64,000 nucleotides of DNA, taken from positions 124,001 through 188,000 of the forward strand of contig JAEZGX010000017.1 in NCBI GenBank assembly GCA_023416735.1. Direction: 5' to 3'. Each line of letters opens with the position of its first letter. Positions within the stretch are counted from its first letter, which is position 1. Below the pieces are notes generated by a model. That model saw only the letters and a list, made by a program, of their open reading frames with translations. It searched no databases and was not told the origin of the DNA. Below are positions 54,772 through 63,250 of this stretch, one piece after another. Origin of the DNA: Verrucomicrobiota bacterium (GTDB lineage: Bacteria > Verrucomicrobiota > Verrucomicrobiia > Opitutales > Opitutaceae). The position numbers and the translations under genes were made by a program.

Positions 54772-55626
54772 ATGCACTTTGGTGTCAGCACTTGGCTTTG
54801 GACCTCTCCTTTCGACGGACGCGATGTGTCGCTCCTTCATCGGATCGCGAAACTCGGTTTCAATTTCGTCGAAATTCCTGTCGAAGATCCCGCAAACGTC
54901 GATGTCGCCGCCATCAAGCGCGCGCTCGACGAAACGGGACTGCGTGCGATCGTCTGCGCGGCCGTGGTCGGCGATCGCGATCTCTCGAGTGCGGATTCCG
55001 CCAAGGTCGAAACCGCCATCGATTATCTGACCGCGTGTTGCCGCCTCGCGCAAACCTGGGGGAGTCCGGTGGTGGTCGGTCCGCTTTACGCACCGGTGGC
55101 GAAACGTCGCCTGCCAACCGAAGAAGAGCGCCGCGCCGAATGGAATCGCTCCGCCGACAACCTGCGCCGCATGGCCGGGATCGCCGCGGGTTTCGGCATC
55201 CGTCTCGGACTCGAACCGCTCAACCGCTTCGAAACCGACATGGTGAACACCGCCGCCGATGCGATGCGCTTGGTGAACGACATCGGCAGCCCGCACGTCG
55301 GACTTTCGCTCGATAGTTTTCACATGAACATCGAGGAGGTCGACTTCTGCCGCGCGATCGAAGCCGCCGGCGAGCGCCTCCTCCATCTGCAGGTTTCCGA
55401 CAGCCATCGCGGCGTCCCCGGCGACGGCAACAGCGATTGGGCCGGACTGCGCGAGGGCCTGCGCCGGATCGGCTACGATGGCGCGGTTTCGATTGAGAGC
55501 TTCTCTCCCGACAGCTCCAGCCTCGCCGACGCCGTGTGCATTTTCCGGCGCTTCGCCGAAACGCAGGATGTTTTCGCGGAAAGAGGATTGAACTTCCTCC
55601 GCCGCTGGCACGCCGAATCCAAATAA
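54772..55626 (+). CDS. Sugar phosphate isomerase/epimerase family protein (TIM barrel)
   Basis: The protein is 284 residues from the ATG at 54772 (MHFGVSTWLWTSPF); an upstream ATG at 54742 adds ten residues without family similarity. It is an AP-endonuclease-2-like TIM barrel of the D-tagatose/D-psicose 3-epimerase type. Metal ligands are probably Glu in GLEPLNRFET, Asp in LSLDSFHMNIEE, His in QVSDSHRGVPGDG and Glu in SIESF. GLEPLNRFETDMVN is the epimerase family signature. Whether it acts on free ketoses or on 3-keto sugars is unknown; the DUF1080 and Gfo/Idh neighbours favour the latter. The next gene starts 21 bp downstream. Confidence 0.88.
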   Translation: MHFGVSTWLWTSPFDGRDVSLLHRIAKLGFNFVEIPVEDPANVDVAAIKRALDETGLRAIVCAAVVGDRDLSSADSAKVETAIDYLTACCRLAQTWGSPVVVGPLYAPVAKRRLPTEEERRAEWNRSADNLRRMAGIAAGFGIRLGLEPLNRFETDMVNTAADAMRLVNDIGSPHVGLSLDSFHMNIEEVDFCRAIEAAGERLLHLQVSDSHRGVPGDGNSDWAGLREGLRRIGYDGAVSIESFSPDSSSLADAVCIFRRFAETQDVFAERGLNFLRRWHAESK

Positions 55627-55647
55627 TCACTACAGCTACCGCTTCCC

Positions 55648-58600
55648 ATGTTTTCCGCTCCGCTTCTTTCCTCCCGTTTTTCCCGTCTCGTTCTCGCGTT
55701 CTGCCTCCTCAGCCCGCTCGTGATTTCTGCCCAGAAATCCGGCGATGATGGCGTGATCGACGTGTTGTTCCTGGGCCATGACCAACGCGAGGGCCGCGGC
55801 TACCATCTGTCGCACGTTTTCGCGCCCATGCTCAGTCAGTCGCTGGGCCGCGAAAAAATCCGCCTGCGTTACGAGGAGGACGTATCGGTGCTGAATCCTG
55901 ACGATCTCGCGAAGACCGACGTGCTCCTGATCTATGCGAATCATCGGACGCTCAGTCCGGACCAGGAAAAAGCGCTCCTCGACTTCGTGAACAACGGCGG
56001 CGGATTTGTGCCGGTGCACTCCGCGAGCGCGTGCTTCGGACATTCGAAAGCTTACGTCGATCTCGTCGGCGCGCGGTTCAAGAGCCACGGGCTCGAGGCC
56101 TTCACCACGCGCATCGCGCCGGGCATGGAACGTCATCCGATCCTCGACGGCCTCGAAAGCTTCGAGACCACCGACGAAACCTACGTCCACGCCGATCATA
56201 ACACCGACCAACGCACCGTTCTGCTTCTGCGCGAAAACGAGCCCTGGACCTGGGTTCGCTCGCAGGGAAAAGGGCGCGTCTTCTATACCGCTTACGGCCA
56301 TGACATCCGCACGTGGGGCCAGCCCGAGTTTCACGATCTCTTGGTCCGCGGCATCCTGTGGAGCGCGGGCGACGCCAAACGCGAAGCCAACCGCCGCCTT
56401 GTCGCCACGCTGCCGACGATCAACTACACGCCGGCCGACACGATCCCGAACTACCGCCGGCAAACTCCCTCCCCTCAACTCGCGCAGCCGTTCACGCCCG
56501 AGGAATCGCAGGCGCTCACACTCACGCAGCAGGAGTTCGAGCTCCAGCTCTTCGCCGCCGAGCCCGACATCGTCAAACCCGTCGCGTTCGCCTGGGACGA
56601 ACGCGGCCGTCTGTTCGTGATTGAAACGGTCGACTACCCCAACGACGTGCGCGGCGGCAAAGGCGGCAACGACCGCATCGTCATTTGCGAAGACACTGAC
56701 GGCGATGGACGCGCCGATAGTTTCAAGACCTTCGCGGACGGCTTGAACATCCCCACGGGCCTCGTCCCGCTCGACGGTGGTTGGGTCGTCGCCCAAGCGC
56801 CGCATTTCCTTTTCCTCAAAGACACCGATGGCGACGACCGCGCCGATGTCCGCTACGTGTTCAACGACGGCTGGGGCATCGAGGACACGCATGCCGGCCC
56901 TTCGAATCTGCGCTACGGCCACGACAACCGCATCTGGGGCGCCGTCGGCTACTCGCGCATCACGAAATCCACGCAAGGCACTTTCGGGCAAGGCGTGTTT
57001 CGCATGGACGCCAACAATGGCCTCGTTGAACCCGTTGGCCTGTTCAGCAACAACACCTGGGGTCTCGGTATCAGCGAAGATTTTGAGATCTTCGGTTCCA
57101 CCGCCAACAACGCCCCCGCGTGGCACGTTCCGCTCTGGCGCCGTTATACCTACGAGCGCCACGACGGTCTTCCGTCGCAACTTGCCGCCAAGATCGACGA
57201 CTTCACGCAGTTCTTTCCCGCTACGCACAACTTCCTGCAAGTCGATGCCCACGGCCGCTACACCGCTGGTTCCGGCTTCAATCTCTACACCGCCCGCGCT
57301 TTTCCGAAACGTTACTGGAACAGCGGCGCGTTCATCGGCGGACCGACCGGCCACCTCCTTGGCCAGTTCTTCCTGAAGGAAAGCGGTTCAACCTACGTCG
57401 CGGAGAATCGCGGTTCGACCATCGCGTCCGTCGACGAGTGGTTCTCGCCCGTCTTCACCGATGTGGGTCCGGACGGACAGCTGTGGGTCGCAGATTGGTA
57501 TAATTTCATCATCCAGCACAATCCGCGTCCAACCGTGGAATCCGCCGGCTTCGAAGCCAAGATGGGCGCGGGCAACGCGCACGAGAATCCGCTGCGCGAT
57601 CGCAAGCACGGCCGCATCTATCGGCTCGTGGCAAAAGGCTCCGCCCCCGCCGCGAAGCTCGATCTGAGCCAGGCGTCCACCGCGGACCTGATCGCCACCC
57701 TCGCCAACGACAACCTCTTCTGGCGGCTCACCGCCCAGCGCAAACTCGTGCGCGAACACCGCCGCGAGGCGATTCCAGCGCTCCGCGAAATCGTGCTCTC
57801 CGATCGTGCGGTCGACGAAATCGGGCTCAATCCGCGCGTGATCCACGCGATCTGGTCGCTGCAAGGCCTGGGCGATTTCGATGCCGGGAATGAGGAAAAC
57901 GTGCCCGTCGTTCGCGCCGCGCTCGCCCATCCTTCGGCCGCCGTCCGCAAGAACGCCGTCATGGCGCTCACCGATCACGGCGGAGCCGAAGCGTTGAAAC
58001 TCGCCGCGTCGTTGATCGACGATGCCGATGCCAAGACCCGTCTGAAATCCGTGATCGCGCTCGGCCTGCTCCCGGCGTCGGCCGACACCGCCCAAGCGCT
58101 GTTCGCGCGTCGCGCTTCCCTCGCCGAGGATCCCTGGATCCGCCGCGCATTCGGCCATGCGGTGCTGGAAAACGAAAAGTTCTACGTCACGGAGTTGCTC
58201 GGCACCGCCGGCTCCTCGCAGGACGATCCGCGCCGCTTCTACACCAATGTCGAGGAGATGCCCGATTATCTCGTGCTGAAGCGGCACCTCTCCAAGCTCG
58301 ACGGAAATTATGAAGCGGCGCTCGGCGATTGGCAGAAACTTCCGGATTCCACCATCAGCCTCATCAGCCTCGCGCTCCTCGAAGCATGGAAGTCGAAGGT
58401 GCTCACCCCGGAAGCGAATGATGTGGCCTTGCTGCAACGGTTGATCGATCGCTCCGACGCCGACTCGCAAATGCGGCTCAAGCTGCGTTCACCCGGCCTC
58501 GCCCTGACGTTCGCGAAGATCGACGAGCAGGCGTTCAACGACTTCGTGGCGAAAAACACATTCCAGCCCGCGATTTCCGGCTGGGGCTCGCGCAACCGCG

Positions 58601-59178
58601 GCGAAGAACTCTTCGCCCAGCATTGCGTCTCGTGCCACGGCGGCTCCGCGCAGGGCGACTATGGCCTCGGCGCACCTTCGCTCGCGGGGATGGAGAACTG
58701 GTATGTGCAGACGCAGCTGCAAAAGTTTCACCAGGGACTTCGCGGCACGCACTTCAAGAATCCGCTCGGCATCTCGATGCGCAGCGCCCTGGAGTTCCTC
58801 AACGCCGAGCCGAACCCCAATCGCGATATTTCCCACCTCGCTCATTACCTCGCCAGCCTCCCCGAGACCACGCCTGCCATCACCATCGAAGGCGACATCA
58901 CGCGCGGCCAGGAGCTTTACGTCACGTGCGCCGCGTGCCACGGCGATCAAGCGCAGGGCAATCGCGAGCTGAACGCGCCGAAACTCACGGGCAAACAGGA
59001 TTGGTATTTGCTCCGCCATCTCGAAGCGTTCCGCGACGGCGTGCGTGGAGCCGATCCGCGCGACGTCGCGGGAGCCCAAATGGCCGCGATGGCAAAGACC
59101 GTTCCGGACGATCAGGCGATGCTCGATCTCGTCCGTTACATCCAGACGTTGAACCGCTCCGAGGCTTCCGCGAAGTAA
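55648..59178 (+). CDS. ThuA-dehydrogenase-HEAT-cytochrome c fusion protein
   Basis: The protein is 1176 residues with a signal peptide (about 1-28). A ThuA-like trehalose-utilisation domain (about 32-250: VLFLGHDQREGRGYHLSHVF, GGGFVPVHSASACFGHSKAY) is followed by a PVC-type membrane-bound dehydrogenase propeller (about 290-680: AWDERGRLFVIETVDYPND, CEDTDGDGRADSF). HEAT-like helices (about 690-960) come next. Two cytochrome c heme sites close the protein: CVSCH at 993-997 and CAACH at 1094-1098. It is probably periplasmic, oxidising a sugar and passing electrons to the heme domains. It lies between the epimerase and the DUF1080 gene. Confidence 0.9.
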   Translation: MFSAPLLSSRFSRLVLAFCLLSPLVISAQKSGDDGVIDVLFLGHDQREGRGYHLSHVFAPMLSQSLGREKIRLRYEEDVSVLNPDDLAKTDVLLIYANHRTLSPDQEKALLDFVNNGGGFVPVHSASACFGHSKAYVDLVGARFKSHGLEAFTTRIAPGMERHPILDGLESFETTDETYVHADHNTDQRTVLLLRENEPWTWVRSQGKGRVFYTAYGHDIRTWGQPEFHDLLVRGILWSAGDAKREANRRLVATLPTINYTPADTIPNYRRQTPSPQLAQPFTPEESQALTLTQQEFELQLFAAEPDIVKPVAFAWDERGRLFVIETVDYPNDVRGGKGGNDRIVICEDTDGDGRADSFKTFADGLNIPTGLVPLDGGWVVAQAPHFLFLKDTDGDDRADVRYVFNDGWGIEDTHAGPSNLRYGHDNRIWGAVGYSRITKSTQGTFGQGVFRMDANNGLVEPVGLFSNNTWGLGISEDFEIFGSTANNAPAWHVPLWRRYTYERHDGLPSQLAAKIDDFTQFFPATHNFLQVDAHGRYTAGSGFNLYTARAFPKRYWNSGAFIGGPTGHLLGQFFLKESGSTYVAENRGSTIASVDEWFSPVFTDVGPDGQLWVADWYNFIIQHNPRPTVESAGFEAKMGAGNAHENPLRDRKHGRIYRLVAKGSAPAAKLDLSQASTADLIATLANDNLFWRLTAQRKLVREHRREAIPALREIVLSDRAVDEIGLNPRVIHAIWSLQGLGDFDAGNEENVPVVRAALAHPSAAVRKNAVMALTDHGGAEALKLAASLIDDADAKTRLKSVIALGLLPASADTAQALFARRASLAEDPWIRRAFGHAVLENEKFYVTELLGTAGSSQDDPRRFYTNVEEMPDYLVLKRHLSKLDGNYEAALGDWQKLPDSTISLISLALLEAWKSKVLTPEANDVALLQRLIDRSDADSQMRLKLRSPGLALTFAKIDEQAFNDFVAKNTFQPAISGWGSRNRGEELFAQHCVSCHGGSAQGDYGLGAPSLAGMENWYVQTQLQKFHQGLRGTHFKNPLGISMRSALEFLNAEPNPNRDISHLAHYLASLPETTPAITIEGDITRGQELYVTCAACHGDQAQGNRELNAPKLTGKQDWYLLRHLEAFRDGVRGADPRDVAGAQMAAMAKTVPDDQAMLDLVRYIQTLNRSEASAK

Positions 59179-59240
59179 GCGCCAGAGCCGTAACCGCGGC
59201 GGACTCGCAACCGCCGCGCGAAAAGCAACCCAGCGGCGGA

Positions 59241-59277
59241 AAGAACACAGAGGCCCAATGGCATCCTCTGTGTTCTT
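59241..59277 (+). terminator. Perfect 13-bp hairpin after the ThuA-cytochrome gene
   Basis: AAGAACACAGAGG (59241-59253) pairs with CCTCTGTGTTCTT (59265-59277) around an 11-nt loop. It lies 63 bp after the stop. There is no long T run. The right arm continues into a string resembling the repeat at 22986-23016, so it may be a dispersed extragenic palindrome. Confidence 0.55.
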
Positions 59278-59419
59278 CGCATTTCCGTGGTTCTAAATCG
59301 GTCGGCTCGCTCCGTGGAACGCCCCATCCGCCTCGTGTCGGGCAGGGCCTTTTCCGCGGATTAACGATGCAAACCAACTTCCGCTTCTTTTCTCCGCCGA
59401 AGCGTGCAAGCCTTGGACA

Positions 59420-60847
59420 ATGAGAAAAACGGCCCCGTTTCTTCATCTTGCTTTCGCTCTTTTCTTCGCGGTTTCCGCCTCCGCCGCCCAGCCGCCCGCC
59501 ACCCCTCTCTTCAACGGCGTCGATTTCTCCGGTTGGGTGAAGCGCGGCGGCGACGCCACTTACACCATCGAAGGAAACGAGATCGTCGGGACCTCCGTCG
59601 CCGGCACGCCCAACACCTTCCTCTGCACCGAAAAGACCTACGGCGATTTCATCCTGGAATACGAATTCAAGGTTAGCCCGCGGCTGAACTCAGGCGTCCA
59701 AATCCGTAGCGAGAGCTTCGATACGCTCCGCGAGATCCAATGGGAGGGCAAGACCATCACCATCCCGGCCCACCGCGTTCATGGCTACCAGATCGAGATC
59801 GATCCCGAAGTGCCGCGCAAACGCATGTGGAGCGGCGGAATCTACGATGAGGCGCGGCGGGGCTGGTTGTATCCATCGCCCAATGACGCGGACCAGAAGG
59901 CGAAGTTCAGCGAGCAAGGCATCCGAATCTTCAAACCGGAGGACTGGAATCACGTGCGCGTCGAGGCCATCGGGGACTCCATCAAGACCTGGCTCAACGG
60001 CGCACCCTGCGCCGACCTAAAAGACTCGATGACGCCGCGCGGCTTCATCGCCTTGCAGGTTCACAGCATCGGCAAGGACCCCGAGCAGAACGGCGCGCAG
60101 GTGCGCTGGCGGAATCTTCGCATCATCGATCTCACGCCGGCTCCAAACACCCTCAGCGCCGCGGAAAAGGCAGCCGGATGGCGACTGCTCTGGGACGGCA
60201 AAACCACCGAGGGGTGGCGAAGTGCCAAAGCGGATACATTTCCCGCCCGCGGGTGGGAAATCGCCGATGGCGTCCTGAGCGTGCTCGCGAGCGATGGCGG
60301 AGAATCCACCGCCGGCGGCGACATCATCACGAAGGAGCGTTTCTCGCAGTTCGAACTGCTGGTCGATTTCAAGATCACCCCGGGCGCGAACAGCGGGATC
60401 AAATACTTCGTTCAGCCAAACCTCTCCCCCATCGATCCCGTCACGGGCAAGCCCGCTCCCGTCGGCTCGGCGATCGGCTTGGAATTCCAGATTCTCGACG
60501 ACGCGCGCCATCCCGACGCCAAAGGCGGGCGCGACGGCAACCGCACTGTCGGTTCGCTCTACGACCTGATCACCGCGTCCGCGGACAAGCAGCCGAGCCC
60601 GATCGACGAATGGAACACCGCCCGTATCGTCGTCACCGATCGCCACGTCGAGCACTGGCTCAACGGCCGCAGACTGCTCGATTACGAGCGCGGCTCGGCC
60701 AAGTTCCGCGGCCAGGTAGCCGCCAGCAAATACAACACCATCCCCGGTTTCGGCGAGTGGACCGACGGTCACATCCTGCTGCAGGATCACGGGGACAAGG
60801 TCTCCTTTCGCAATCTCAAGATCCGCGTTCCAGCCCCTCAACCCTGA
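59420..60847 (+). CDS. Double DUF1080 (3-keto-disaccharide hydrolase-like) protein
   Basis: The protein is 475 residues with a signal peptide (about 1-23). Two laminin-G-like DUF1080 domains lie in tandem. Domain 1 is at about 30-235: PLFNGVDFSGWVKRGGDATY, YEFKVSPRLNSGVQIRS, WNHVRVEAIGDSIKTWLNG. Domain 2 is at about 248-472: LLWDGKTTEGWRSAKAD, VDFKITPGANSGIKYFV, WNTARIVVTDRHVEHWLNG. DUF1080 domains bind or cleave sugars and some cleave 3-keto-glycosides. It lies 7 bp before the Gfo/Idh gene. Most DUF1080 proteins carry one domain; here both appear intact. Confidence 0.92.
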   Translation: MRKTAPFLHLAFALFFAVSASAAQPPATPLFNGVDFSGWVKRGGDATYTIEGNEIVGTSVAGTPNTFLCTEKTYGDFILEYEFKVSPRLNSGVQIRSESFDTLREIQWEGKTITIPAHRVHGYQIEIDPEVPRKRMWSGGIYDEARRGWLYPSPNDADQKAKFSEQGIRIFKPEDWNHVRVEAIGDSIKTWLNGAPCADLKDSMTPRGFIALQVHSIGKDPEQNGAQVRWRNLRIIDLTPAPNTLSAAEKAAGWRLLWDGKTTEGWRSAKADTFPARGWEIADGVLSVLASDGGESTAGGDIITKERFSQFELLVDFKITPGANSGIKYFVQPNLSPIDPVTGKPAPVGSAIGLEFQILDDARHPDAKGGRDGNRTVGSLYDLITASADKQPSPIDEWNTARIVVTDRHVEHWLNGRRLLDYERGSAKFRGQVAASKYNTIPGFGEWTDGHILLQDHGDKVSFRNLKIRVPAPQP

Positions 60848-60854
60848 CGATATC

Positions 60855-62291
60855 ATGCAACGTTCCAGTCACTCACAGCCATCCGCCGCTCCGCAGTTTT
60901 CACGTTTCAGCCGTCGTGCTTTCATCAAAGGCGCGCTCGCAACAGGCGCATGGTCACTCGTCTCCCCGGGACTGCTGCGCGCCTCGTCGGGCGACAAAGT
61001 GAGGCTCGCGTGCGTCGGAATCGGCAATCGCGGCGCGCAGGTCATCAACGCCTTCCAAGCCACCGGCCTCGCGGAGATGGTCGCGTTTTGCGACACCGAG
61101 TTGGGCGAGCCGCACACGCGCGAGATCCTGGAGAAGTTTCCCGATGTGCCGCGCTATCGCGATTTCCGGCGGATGTTCGATCGCGTGGGCCGCGACATCG
61201 ACGCCGTCAGCATCGCCACGCCGGACTTCTCCCACTTCCCCATCGCCATGCTCGCCATGTCGCTCGGCAAACACGTTTACGTCGAGAAGCCGATGGCGCA
61301 CAGCTTCCGCCAGATCGAGCTGATGATGGCGGCGGAAAAGAAATACAAGGTGGCCTGCCAGATGGGCAACCAGGGCCATTCCGACGCGAATTATTTTCAG
61401 TTCAAAACGTGGAGCGACGCCGGAATCATCAAAAACGTGACGAAGATCACTGCGTTCATGAACAACCCGCGCCGCTGGCACGGCATGAATGTCTCCGGTT
61501 ACCTGGCGGAGGAACCTACTCCCGTAACGCTCGACTGGGACGCCTGGCTCACCACCGCGGAACAACACCCTTACAACACCGGATATCTCAACGGCGAATG
61601 GCGGTCGTGGTTCGACTTCGGCAACGGCGCGCTCGGCGATTGGGGCGCGCACATCATCGACACGGCGCACGAATTCCTCGATCTCGGTTTGCCGACGGAG
61701 GTGATCCCGACGCTCGAAGGCTACAGCCCGTTCATCTTCCCTCAGGCTTCGACGCTGGCGTTCAAATTCCCCGCGCGCGGACAACAGCCGCCCGTCGAAA
61801 TCACGTGGTATGACGGCCAGAACAACCTTCCTCCGCTCCCCGAGAACATGGGCGATTCCGTGACCGATTCCGACATCCCGCCGCCCTCGCGCGGCGCAGC
61901 CGAACCGGAAAAGAAGACACGTCCGCCGGGCAAGGTCATCTACGGCGAGGGTTTCACGTTCAAAGGAGGATCTCACGGCAGCACCCTGGAGATTATTTCC
62001 CAAGAGGCGGCCAACGACCTCGCTCCCACCCTGCCGGAGGTGCCGCAGAGCCCGTCGAATCACTACGCGAATTTTCTGAAAGCGGCGAAAGGCGAAGAGA
62101 AGACGCGCTCAAATTTCGCGGTCGCCGGCCCGCTCTGTCAGGCGATGGCCCTGGGCATCGTCGCCCAACGCGTGAACGCGCCTTTGAAATTCGATCGCGC
62201 CACAAAACGGATCACTAATCACTCCGTCGCCGACGCCCTCTTGGACGGCCCGCCGCCGCGCCCGGACTGGGAGCAGTATTACAAACTGTAA
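60855..62291 (+). CDS. Gfo/Idh/MocA oxidoreductase, Tat-exported
   Basis: The protein is 478 residues. The N-terminus carries a Tat signal (SRRAFIKGALATGAWSLVSP, about 16-35). The Rossmann domain has VRLACVGIGNRGAQVINAF and DAVSIATPDFSHFPIAMLAMSLGKHVYVEKPMAHSF, with the family EKP motif. The C-terminal domain includes GDWGAHIIDTAHEFLDLGLP. Tat export implies that it folds with its cofactor in the cytoplasm. It would oxidise or reduce a sugar in the periplasm. With DUF1080 directly upstream it fits a 3-keto-sugar pathway. It ends this transcript. Confidence 0.93.
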   Translation: MQRSSHSQPSAAPQFSRFSRRAFIKGALATGAWSLVSPGLLRASSGDKVRLACVGIGNRGAQVINAFQATGLAEMVAFCDTELGEPHTREILEKFPDVPRYRDFRRMFDRVGRDIDAVSIATPDFSHFPIAMLAMSLGKHVYVEKPMAHSFRQIELMMAAEKKYKVACQMGNQGHSDANYFQFKTWSDAGIIKNVTKITAFMNNPRRWHGMNVSGYLAEEPTPVTLDWDAWLTTAEQHPYNTGYLNGEWRSWFDFGNGALGDWGAHIIDTAHEFLDLGLPTEVIPTLEGYSPFIFPQASTLAFKFPARGQQPPVEITWYDGQNNLPPLPENMGDSVTDSDIPPPSRGAAEPEKKTRPPGKVIYGEGFTFKGGSHGSTLEIISQEAANDLAPTLPEVPQSPSNHYANFLKAAKGEEKTRSNFAVAGPLCQAMALGIVAQRVNAPLKFDRATKRITNHSVADALLDGPPPRPDWEQYYKL

Positions 62292-62344
62292 GTCATCGCA
62301 GCGAAGCCACCGCCCGCCGCACACCGGTTCGACGCTCCTCTGTT

Positions 62345-63136
62345 TTAGTCGCGCGTCGATCCGGCGTCTTCAGACCTGCCATTCGGTTCAAAACCGAGCA
62401 CCTCGAGATCGCCCATCTCGACCACGCCTTGCCTGGCCTCGTCGGCGTTCAGCAACACGGGCGAGTCGGACATCCGCCCGATCTGCGGTCCCGCCGCCAC
62501 GAGCATCGCCGGCAGCGCCGCGGCCATCGATTTCCCGTTCGCGGGAAGCGCGATGCGCGTTTGCCAATAGATGATCGGCTTGGTCGTGCTCGCTGATTGG
62601 TATTCGAACGCCGTCACAATGATCCCGTAATTCGCAATGCTGGCGCCATCGAGCACCGCCTGGATCGTCCGCGAACGAAAACCGCGGCGCCATACTTCGG
62701 GACCCAACATGCCCGGAAAACTCGGCGCCGCGATATCCTGATCGGAATTGTAGCCGAGGAACCACAAGAGATCGCCGCTGGAGGGCTGAAGATAGCCCCA
62801 TTGCAGCACGAGGTAGAGCGTCGGTTCGTTCACGCCCGGTCGCGCGCCAAGATACCCTTGCTTCGCGAGCACCTTCGCCACGAAACGGGTTATCTCTTCC
62901 TCGTCGGGCAACTTATCACCGCGCAACGACCCCAGCTTCGCTCCGAGAGAACGCCCGAGATAATAGACGGACCGCTCCGGACTCGGCGGTTCCAACTCAC
63001 GTCCTTCAGGCGTCGTGTCCGTCGCGACAATCACATCGCCCCACGTGTTCGAAAACAGGCTGAACCCCGCGGCGGCCGGCACTCCCATCGCCAGTGCAAC
63101 CACCAACATCGCAAGACCGGGACGCCGAAAGGTCAT
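62345..63136 (-). CDS. Exported protein of unknown function
   Basis: The protein is 263 residues from the ATG at 63136, where a signal peptide begins (MTFRRPGLAMLVVALAMGVPAAAG). The frame is open to 63220 without a better start. The mature part is mixed alpha/beta with Trp/Tyr-rich strands (TLYLVLQWGYLQPSSGDLLWFLGYNSDQ) and a C-terminal acidic tail. No family is recognised. It is convergent with the Gfo/Idh gene (53 bp between). The carboxylesterase gene upstream on the same strand ends 114 bp before its start. Confidence 0.75.
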   Translation of the reverse strand: MTFRRPGLAMLVVALAMGVPAAAGFSLFSNTWGDVIVATDTTPEGRELEPPSPERSVYYLGRSLGAKLGSLRGDKLPDEEEITRFVAKVLAKQGYLGARPGVNEPTLYLVLQWGYLQPSSGDLLWFLGYNSDQDIAAPSFPGMLGPEVWRRGFRSRTIQAVLDGASIANYGIIVTAFEYQSASTTKPIIYWQTRIALPANGKSMAAALPAMLVAAGPQIGRMSDSPVLLNADEARQGVVEMGDLEVLGFEPNGRSEDAGSTRD

Positions 63137-63250
63137 GCGATGAACCTGATTCAGATTCGCGACCAAGTCCAGAATTCGTCTCCGCGACGATCGCAGAGTT
63201 AAACAACTCCGAATCGACACGCATGCCCGCGAACCTCCAGGGCCGCGTTC

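Noticed and set aside
54694..55611. Minus-strand open frame opposite the epimerase gene
   Set aside because: It has no motif, while the plus-strand protein has a complete epimerase signature and metal ligands.
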